A DNA stretch of 64,000 nt from Lophius americanus (lineage: Eukaryota > Chordata > Actinopteri > Lophiiformes > Lophiidae), in the NCBI GenBank assembly GCA_037951165.1, contig JBBDHG010000160.1:124001-188000 (forward strand), written 5' to 3'. Under the pieces are notes generated by a model, which was not told where the DNA came from, did no database searches, and worked only from the letters and a program-made list of their open reading frames with translations. Positions 34,401 to 45,200 of this stretch are shown here, piece by piece. Positions within the stretch are counted from its first letter, which is position 1, and each line of letters opens with the position of its first letter. Position numbers and translations under genes: made by a program.

Positions 34401-37400
34401 ACTCATCCTTGTCATCGTCTCTTCTCTGCGCCGCCATCTGGAAGACGCTACTGAACTCTGAAGAACTCGCACTCCCAGATTTATAAACGGCTACCATCCA
34501 AGAGACATCACGGAATTAAAACCAACATTGCCCCCAAGCTGCCCCCCCGCCCCAGCAACCTCATTATCCTTGAAATATTCCACAAGGACTATCTCATCTA
34601 ATAACATAATGTGCATTATTTGATTACTTTATTCATCATATGATGCACTCTACTCTTTTTACGCTGCTATGTGCAAAACATGTAGGACAATAGGGCAATG
34701 AGGCTGGAGCTTCACTGCCACCGGATCCTCTTTCTGCGCTGTTTTTACAATTATTTAGTACCAATGTGTAAGTAGGTCTGTCGTTTTTAAGCACCGCACA
34801 GGCAAATTTTGTTCTACAATGTGCAATGACAATGAGTCATTGCTTTATTGTGCAATGACAATAAAGCTATTGTATTTTACTATTTGGCAATATCAAGTTA
34901 CTGCAGGGATATCTCTTCGGAGGCGAAGCAGAACATTTTGTGCTCACTATTTGGCAAGAAACGGGTCTGTGTTAATTTAATAAAACAATAAAAAAAATTT
35001 AAATATATCTAAAAAAATATGTCGATTAGATGAACCACCAGCAAGCTACCGCAAGAAATAGTCCCACTGGTAGTTTACGTAAAGTGACTGAGTGAGCAGA
35101 GGCCGACACGGCTTATATGAGTCACCTTAAGTTATCACTGTGTGCTCAGAGCAAAGAGTTTAACAGGAGAGAGTGGTGAAGAAAGGAACTCTATGCCTCC
35201 TGCTTTGACTCCCAGGCTCCTCTAAAGTAACACCTGTTGATAATATTCATGAAAAAGAAAAATCATTGTTTTTTTTCCAGGTTTAGATTCTTTTTAAAAC
35301 ACCGGAATAAAAACAATTCATCAGAAGCGGGGTTGAGAAACATGAAATTGTTGAAAATCAGTGAAACAGTGAGTTCCCATTTGTTTGTTCCAGTTGGTTA
35401 ATGTTGACCAAATGGATGCAGAGTATTTCCAATATCTCTTTTCAGTGAGGAAACTCTACTAATGGAAGCTCCGCGAACGTCTAGCTGAAAATCGTTCCTC
35501 ACAATAAAACCCTCCTGCCAATTCTCCAGTGGAAAAACTTTAAAAAAGGCTTAGCTTCTCCTCGGCGGTGACTGAGCGCGGCTCCAATATGGCTGAGAGT
35601 GATCAGTAAACAGATGATATGTGAGAAAACAAACAGGAGCTGGACTTAAATCTAAACCTCAGACATTCAGGAAGAAGGTAGAAAAAAGTTCTAAGAGCTG
35701 AACACTGACAGAACGTAACAAACAACTTCCACCCTGATGAAAACGGACACACCTTCATTCAACATTTATTTAAAATAGAGAGATCGTTTAACCTTGTTTC
35801 AAGCCAGACGATGTGTGTCCAGCTACTGGAAGAACTGGATAAACCATAACGTATATAACAGGTGAGAAAACAGAGCAAATGTGCCTCAAAGTGTAAGAAT
35901 GTGCAACTGAAACTAATTATGAAACAAACGTATTAAAAACTCTACTACAAGTTATTATTATTATTATTGTTCCTGCAGCTTAACTGGCTGGTTGAGCACA
36001 TTTTGAGAAACTACTTCACGTTATGAAGTGCATCTCGTTTATATTCTGACCCAGTAAAAGCATGTTATGCTAAAGAGTCATAGGGCGAGGAAAGAGCCCT
36101 GGGGGACACCAGAGGTCAAAGAGGCCCACCGAGGAGGAAGAGGCGTTAACCATAGCTAGACAGACAGTACCATTCGATAAGTAGGCTTTTTTTGGGGGGG
36201 GCATATTCAATCATTTGAGGATTAACTAAACAGGATTTTTTTATATATATATTTATTATATATATATTATATATATATATATTATAACTTGATTTGACCA
36301 AAAAAAGACTGACAAGGGTGAAATTATTCGGCGAGTGTGATTTTCTTTATATCATTATTCTGCTTCAGCATGTTTTTCCAATAACGTGCTTGAATCCAAC
36401 ATTTTGTCAACTGATGGTAAATTTTAGACTATTTAAGATACTAAATTAATTAACCATGCCAACAAACAAAGGAAAAAAACAAGTGACACACGTGAAAATA
36501 AAAGCTAGGAGCGCAAAAACTTTACAATAAAGGAAGATGCAATAATTTGATTAAAATGACCAAAATGTACAAAATAAAAGAAGTCAGATCACGACAAATT
36601 ATAAACTACATAATGTAGTACAATAATGTAAAAACAATCTCATGTAGAGGTTTTGGAGGTTAATCATACATTTGGAAAATGTCTGTCTTTTCAATAATGT
36701 ATTAAATTTCTTTGCATGAGTCAGATTAAACGCATACAGCACAAATATTATTTGCCTAGGAGAGTTTGGCGTCAAAGGAACAGATTTAGAATAAATTAGT
36801 TGGACGTTTGTCAGCATGTTTCCGTAATAAAACAGTTAAAAAACAGACAAAGCATTGAGGGAGCAGAGCAAGACGGGAAAAAACAGTTTCTGTTTGGGTT
36901 TCAAGCTAACGTAAGAGAACAAAAAGGTTGGGATGGAAGCATTTTACAGTTCAGCACGGACATTAAAGCCGTTTATTAATGATTACTGTCAGAGGATACA
37001 ACCCTCCGCCTCTACCTGGCTCCACTTGATCACTCATATTCAATCCAACACCTACATCATTCTTGACTTTGGCATTAAAGCAGAAGCTGCAGGATGTGAC
37101 AGATGAGGCTGAAACCCCCATAATAAGGTTTCAGTGAGCTTAAACTGAAACTTTTCTCAATATACTGGGAACGCTTTTCTAAAAGGTCTAAAGGGTTTGG
37201 AGATAGGTAACAAAACTAGAGGGGCACCGATTGCAATTCTCTTGGAGGATTTCTTTTGAAGTTTTAAAGCCATAATTGACAGCAAACATTCATGTGAATG
37301 GAGAATTTTTGACTTTTTTTCTACTTAACTTTCTTCTTTTTTTCCCCCATGTGCGAAAGATTTGCCGTCTCCCTTGTTCCCCCAAGTCCTTTATGTTTCT

Positions 37401-39228
37401 CCCCGTCTTACCACTTTCTGTCTTCCAACCCCACCCAGCCCCCCTTTCCAGTTTGGTTGCCTCACCTAATTCAATAATAAATAAAAATGCAGTTTACGCA
37501 ACAGGAGGAGGATGAAAAACTCTTCCTCTGCAGAGGAAAATCTGTCTGGCAATGAAAGGCACCCAGATCCTCACACCGAATGCCGAGGCTGCTGCACGAA
37601 ACAGGTTAAAAGGGGAAAAAAAGGAGGGAAAAAAAGGGAAAAAGGACATTCTTGCCTCTTCTATAAATTAGAGCTTTACTGCCCCCTATCATTTAGGGTG
37701 GTACTGCTCTATTTTGTACGTCTGGTCCGTATCCGAAAGCTCTCTGAAAATGCGCAAAAATAGAAGAGAAATGTGCCGAGTACTGAGTATAGGCTTCGTT
37801 CGAATACGTCTTTCAGCATAAATGGGATTTTACTCAAATGGATTATGACTTTGCAGGTTTTTCTTTTTAGTATATATTTGTTATAATCCCATCCTCCCAC
37901 CAAAAATAGTCCCAAATCTTTAGTGCTGGGTTTTAATGTTCTTATTTTGTTGCTACCATTTCCAAACTTTAGTACAGTTCTGAAGGCATTTATTTTTAAT
38001 GTGGGATTTTTAAAGTGTTTTATTTATTCTAATTTGCTGTCATTACTTTGACTAAAGTACTTTAATCCACCACTGCTAGCTATTTATCGTGAAAGAAAAG
38101 AAAAGAAAAGGCCCCGAGGAGAAATTCAGGCTGGACTGAAAATATTCTAAGCTTCTGTAAATGATGGACAAAAATGCAGTTGTGGTACAAACACACAGTC
38201 ACACAGACCATCACACACACACTTTGGATCCTCTGTTCTGAACCATCTGAGTTCTGTCAGCCTAATCTGAGCTCATGAAAGAACCAAAATAAGTCGGTGG
38301 GGCTGGAGGGTTATTTACTGAAGGAGTTGAAAACCCTTTTAGAGGCTTAACAATCAAACGCTGTTCTTTTTTTTTAAACTACTGCTGTTTAAGAAACACA
38401 ATACAATTTTACAAACACATGTTTTTTTTTTATGTCATTCCTGTTTCAATATATTCCAGAATAAAGGGCAGAAGCACAACAACCATATTCCCTTCTAATC
38501 TACCTCTCTGGTTCCCTCTGACTGAATGTTGGTCCTCCCTTCAATAGAAGCTCCGGTGATGGAGCCAGTAGAGCCCTATCCCATTTTCCCATGATTCCCA
38601 CTTGTGATTTTCACAGTGCCTGCAGTAAAGACAGTGGCTAATTGGTACAATAATGCGTATCAGACAACAAAAGTTCTGAATCGATGCTTTGTTGATAAAC
38701 TAAGGCCAAAATAAAAGCCAGATATCTTGGAGGTTCAGTCGGCGAAACCGATCCACACGAGGTGGAGAAAAGAGAGTCGTCAGCATACATGAGTAATCGG
38801 CCATATATGACATCACAATATACTATGCTGTGATAAAATTGTAACGCTTTACACATGAGTTAGACATATCCTATATCGTTATACTGGATTATACATGTTT
38901 AATCCCAATATATTCAAATAAACATTTTACGGAGATTGTGGTCATTTTCTTTAATTGGTTGGAAATGATCCAGGCCTGAAATCTGTCCCATTTTCGATAC
39001 TCAAGCAGAGAGAGAACCAATGATACTTAAAATTAACACGTGTCTGTTATTAAACTATCTTAACCCGTTGAGTTTCACCTGAATTCATTGATTCATTCAT
39101 TATCTGTAACTGCCTATATACCAAAAATAAACCAAGAATTGCTCAACTTTCAGGAGTCAGGTTTACTTAACCTTGTTGTCGGTGTCAATAATAGTGAACC
39201 TGTTACTATGTGTGAGTAATCTGTAATT

Positions 39229-39265
<37 letters not shown>

Positions 39266-42200
39266 TCAATGTTTCCACCCTCCTATAATTTCTGTTATTT
39301 AGAAAAGACAGGTAATAACAATAACATCACTAGAAATCCATGAGGAAAAAAAAAAAAATCACTGAATTGAGAAAACACAAGGAAAGACGTCAGACAGAGA
39401 AGTTATAATTATTATTAGACATAGTTTTTAAATGGGGTAGGACCAGGCAGACTTCCCATCTTGCGAACACACAGCCAAAGTGAGCCAAATGATTTTTTTT
39501 CGGCTGCGATTGTGATTTATTGATGATGTTTCAGCGAAGTGAAAAAAACTTCTCTCTGAGATCAGCAATCTGAAGATTACACAGATTGGTTTCCTTACAG
39601 GTGAAAAATAATCAGACTCACTGTCTGATTATGCGGCCAGTGTGTAGAAACAACCACAGCTAACAATAATCCCTGCGGGTTCATCGTCTGGTGTAATATT
39701 TGGTTCCAAAGCGCTCATACCGGCTTTACTCCTTTTCTGCACCGATTTTATTTCTTGGTTTTTCTAGGCACCAAGACGGCAACAGCTGCTTTCCCCTTAA
39801 TTATTTAAATCATTATCTATTAAAAACTCGACTAGTTATATTAACTTGACCTATTTATACCTTGAATCTGGTCCGAAAATGATTGTTTTAACTTTCAAGC
39901 TGGCAATATCCATGTTTTATTCCCTAATAGAGACCCTCTTGTTTACTGACGTTATAAAATAGTCCTCTTCTAAAATTTAATTTTTTGAAATATTTTTAGT
40001 AATTTCGGCAGCGGAAAACCCATTTCTTTCCGGTTGTGTGTAACACGTGTCACAGTAGTCCTGCGTCTGATTTTATTTACAGCCACACAAAGCAGCAGAT
40101 CTGCAGCTCATTAACTTTTGGAGTCTGAAAAAAAAAAAAAAATTCTACCTAATTGAAAAACGATGGTGACGCACGCCGACAGTAATTTGCACCAGGTTTA
40201 GTAAATCCTGCCCTGAAATTTAGCGTGTTGATCCTTTAAACTTCCTTGAAAACAAATAGATGTGAAAAACGTAAAAGGAGAGCCATAACTGCTGACTTCT
40301 CGTCCTATTCCGGTTTGTCATCTTTTGTTCCCCCTCTGTGCGGCAGAGACGAAGGAGCTTAATACAATAATATTCCTCGGCCGCCTCCGGACTGCAGCCA
40401 AGTGGGACCTCCTCGCATTCCTGCTCCTGCTGCATTCAGGCCTGAGCTCATTAACAATGCAAAGTGCGGAGGAGTCACTAAAAAGCTCCAACCCAAAATA
40501 AAAGCTCTTAATAAAACACGGTTTAGTTCAAATGAATGCGATGCCAATTCAAATTGTTTAAACCAAAAGTCCCATTTTATTAAAGTTTTCTTCAGGTGTT
40601 ATCAGCCTATTAAAGCGATGACATTCCATCAGACGGAGAATGTTAAAATTCCTTGAGGCTGGCGGCACGGAGATAGAATGCGGATTTTTACATTCAGGAT
40701 CTGGTTCATGTAAAGGAGGTAAAATGTAACAAGATGAGAAACGCCTTTTTTCCTCCTCTCCCTCAGGCTGCGGTTAATTAATGAATCATAACCAAACAGG
40801 GATTTTTTTTCTCACAGCTTCAAACATTTGTGAAACATTCATTGCAGCCCAGTTAATGAATTATAGTGTTTAATGTCCTTCTTTGTATTTAAAATGCCCA
40901 CGTCCTACAGATTGGGAGTAAGACTGAACAATCCTTAAAATGTCTCCAGAGCCTGTAAGAAAATAACAAATGCAGGAAAGTTTAAGTGGAAGGATGAAAG
41001 TAGCAAGTGAGTAAATTCTTTTAATTGTCAAAATGGCGGTCGGTCTGTTGGATTCAGAGCTATCCCTTTGAATTGAGGAATATAATGTCCATAGTTTTCT
41101 TTTTGTAAACAGCGATTAAGAATTAGCATGTTTATATTAGCTTAGAATGAGTCCTTTATTCCTACAGAGGGAGTCGGTCCTCTACCGCATTTGTACAGTA
41201 GCCTAGAGGAGACAAACTATCTAGCAGCTAGCCACTGTTAGCAATAAAGCGCTACCACAAACTTTGCTTATGTTCGGTAAAATTAAATATATCTGTCTAA
41301 AGGAACTTTGTCACTGGTTATAGGCAGGAAACTTGATTTAGTCGTAGACAATGACATCATTTTGACCCTTGAAGGCCACAAAAGATTCTTGGATAGGGAG
41401 GTGTGAACTGATTTATCCAAGAATCTGGAACTTCCAGCGCTAAATAAAACTAAAGACCCGCTTAAACAACAGTTTTAACTAAAAACTGAAAGTTTTGTCT
41501 CTATGTTTTAAAAAAGTTCCGTGTTCAGACGACGAAGGGAAAAATGATCCTTGAAAAAGTTGCAATACGTGTAGGAGGCCAGTAGTTGGCGACGTAACTT
41601 AAAAAATCAAAACTACAGAAGAAGTGTGATCTCCGCCAGGAAGTGGAGATCATCTACATTTCTGATACTGATCCTATTCTAAATTCATAGTTGATGTCTA
41701 TTTACATTATTCTTTATTCAGTTTTTCTACTTATGCTTTGATTTTTGTGACTGCGTGTTTCGTACCAAGATAGAATTGTGACTTAGTTTGGCGATAAACA
41801 GTTTTCTGATTCTGATCTCGGCTTATCACACAAGCGGTGCAGCAACTCTTGGGTTTGCTGGAGGAGTGTTAATAAACTCAACAGAATCTGCAGCACGAAC
41901 AAATTGAGAAGGTCAGACATCGTTTTTGATCTTCTGTTCGCGCATCACTATTAGGATGAAACCTCGGCCACCACTGCCAGAAGAGAGGCCGGGATTTTGT
42001 AATTTTTAAGGAAATTGCTTTTTGCCACAGGGATAGAAACTACATTTCAAAAGATTATACGCTGAGACCGGTTTAGATTTGATTTTCAGAACCCGAAAAT
42101 GTCTTTGTCCTGTTAAAATGAAAAAATGCAAAAAAGGTGTGAAAACCGTTGTTGTGTAAAAAAAAAAAAAGCCCTTTAAATTTTACACACTAGACTGTTA

Positions 42201-45200
42201 AGTTATCAATTATTTGTTCCATCATCTTCCCACCTCTGAACAACCACTATCAGAAATCAGATCCACATCTGGTGTTGGGAAACACAGGAGCGTAGAAACA
42301 TGGCACCGCCACGACGATACAGTAATCACGGCAGAATATTCATATTCACATGAATCTCATTGATGGGTGGAAACGGGAGCATTTTATCTAGAGGAATAAT
42401 AGATGTGGAAAATCCCTGCTCATAAACTCCTGATGATTTAAGTTCCAGGAGTAGATTTCAGGCTAATCCACCTCTGATAAACAACCGTAAAGGGAGTTTA
42501 TTCTGACATGGCCTGGAAACTATTTTCAGAGAGTTCAGGTATTAGAGCCATTAGCAGAAGAATGTGCTCCCTGACTCTTTCTACTTTCACATTATATTGA
42601 CTTTCTAACTTAAGATTGATATCGTTCTCATATTGGTTGCATAAGTTTGAAGTTAAAAACGAACAGTTAGCTTAGCTGAGGGTAATGCATAGAATAAACT
42701 ATAAATCATTAGTCTGGCTTTGTCCAGATTTGTAACTGCTTTAAAAAAAAAAAAAGAAGAAGAAGAAAAAAAAGATATATCATGTGGAAAGCTAAAGTTT
42801 CTGATAGGCCTTTAATTACAGATGAGAAATGATGAATGCAGTCGTGCATGCTCAAACCGACTGAGCCTACAACGCTACACTCCTCACATAAAAAGAAACA
42901 AGGCCATGAATGCTGTAAAAGAAATGACTTCCAGAAGGCTCGCCTTTTTTCCAGCGAGAACGTGAGACGTCCACATTTAAAATGTGGAAAATTTGGTTTT
43001 AAAATAAGCCATTTGGATTTTCATCATGGTGATACACTTGTCCCATCTCCAAAGAAGGATTTTCATCTGCAGCCTGCACATTAATCAAAACCAGCCTCCG
43101 CCACTTCATCCACTTGAAATCACTGTTTACCTCTCTGAGATTTAAAGCAACTGAAGAGATGTTTAAAAAAAAGAGAGAAAAAGAGAGAGGGTGGAAGAAA
43201 GGGAGAGAAAGACAGACATAGATATATAGGCAAAAAGTGAGAGTGAGAAAAAGAGAACAAATAAGAGGATCGAAAGTGAGAAAGATAGGGAGAGTGAAAG
43301 AGAGAGAGAGAGTGAGAAAGAAAAGACAGGATAAAGAGAGAAAGGGGAAATAATAATAAATGGTAATGTTAATTACCATGTTTAATGTCGTATACTTTGT
43401 TTACTACTCCTTTGTTTATGTCAATGACAAAAATATAACTTTAATGTTATTTTAGAAAAAATGTTAATTCCATGTCCTAAATACAGAGTGGATTACCTTA
43501 ATTTGTAATTAACGCAAATAAACTTGATCATTTTCAGCGTTTGATAGTTTTTAAACCCTTTCGTCATCTTAGAGGGCAAAATATCTCCACTTTTTAAAAA
43601 CTGCCATAAAACAAAATGTATTATATTTTTTTATACTTTGCATGGATTTAATGAAATGACTTTAATTAACATTACTCCTAATTACCACAATCATATATTA
43701 TTCAACATTTCAAGACTACACTTTAGGATTAAGGACACAATGTTTATCTCCTTCAATCCTTCAGATAGAAAAAGGTTTTAATAAAATAGTTTTTGAAGCT
43801 ATGATGCCATAATTAAATCCCCACACACAGAGAATTTCTTCACACGTTATAGGATATGATGTTGAAATGCCAGCATTTCCCCTGAAATACACAACCTTAA
43901 TAAAAATTGATACTGCTTACATTATCGCAGCAAAATTAAATCTTGATAAAGTCAAGAGCACAAGACAAAAATGTCCATAGTGAGAGTAGAAAGGGTTTAT
44001 TTAATGTCCCGTAAATATGAACTGAATAATATTCATTCATATTTAATAATAGAAATATGAATGAAATATGATCATTACATATTGAATAACCTACATTTAT
44101 CACACACGGAACCTTAAACAGGAGCTATTTATGGTTTTGTTAGATTTAACTACATAAAAAAAGTTTTTTAACCAGATTACATTTAGTTAAGATATTCCCA
44201 ATAAAATGACAACTGAGTTTTCTGTGCCACTTTAAATTGAGATACGGTGTTTACTTTGATACCTAAAATCTATTAGAACTGAAGTTATTTGATATTATAA
44301 ATACTTGCGTACTTTAACGTTCAGTATGTCTCCACTACTTCACATCCTGTGGTGGGAGATGCCTTACATGGAAGCGTTGTGCATTTTCTGGGTCATATTT
44401 AATATCTATCAAACTGAAAGGACTTTAATTACCTAGAGTTTAATAGCAAAAAAAATAAACAGAACCCTAATAAATAAAACGGAAGAACAAACAAACGGCT
44501 GAATTATTCTCTCTTATGAAAACAAATTCCTCATTTAGACGAGGAGCCAATTGCCCGTGACCTTTGACCCACCTCTCCATGCTCCCTGGTCCGGCCCTTC
44601 GGCGTGTCCTCAGGCAGAAAGTAGAGTCTGGTGCTGGCCAGGAGGTGGTGCCTTGTCTGGTCCTCCCATAGTAATGTCACCTGAACACGAAGAGGAGGAA
44701 GAGGAAGAAGGAGAAGGGATGCCTTGAATTCTTTGTTTATTTTGAGCTGCTTCATTTCATTCATAAATTCTAATCCTTTTTTTTTTTTAAGTATGTGGAT
44801 TGAGTGTTTACAGAATCGGTCGTGGATTTCTGTAAATGTGGACAGAGACATGAAGTACAGTGAAGAAGCAGGAAATCGTTCAAACAAACAGGAAACTAGT
44901 CCTGACTCTATGGAGGGCAGGTCCAGTCTGAGCGGACGCTTGAGTCTGGGTTGATGTGAACTGAAAGTGGAATGAGGGATTTTACTGCTTTTGGAGGTCA
45001 AACGTGATTCATGGCAGAATCACAATGAGACACATAGAAACATAAGAGTCATTCTTCCTGGAAGGGTTTTTTTCTTGGTTTCATTTATTCACTCAGGAGT
45101 TTCTAGTCTGTTTACGATCAAATACTTCTTCACCTGCCTCACCTTCACTCACACCTGGCGTCCTCCTCCAGAAGGCAAGCCAGGTTCTACCGCGGGAGGT

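Larger units (their letters stand above)
32511..44572 (-). other. ARID gene intron B-C (largest intron)
   Basis: 12.06 kb, GT-AG. It holds a non-LTR retrotransposon 3' tail (34280-34885), repeat fragments (36060-36160, 41150-41440, 41640-41820), AT and CA microsatellites, and a complex segment at 40380-40670 that may be regulatory. No alternative exon was recognised. The 156-codon antisense-of-nothing frame at 33302-33772 has no family resemblance. Confidence 0.75.
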
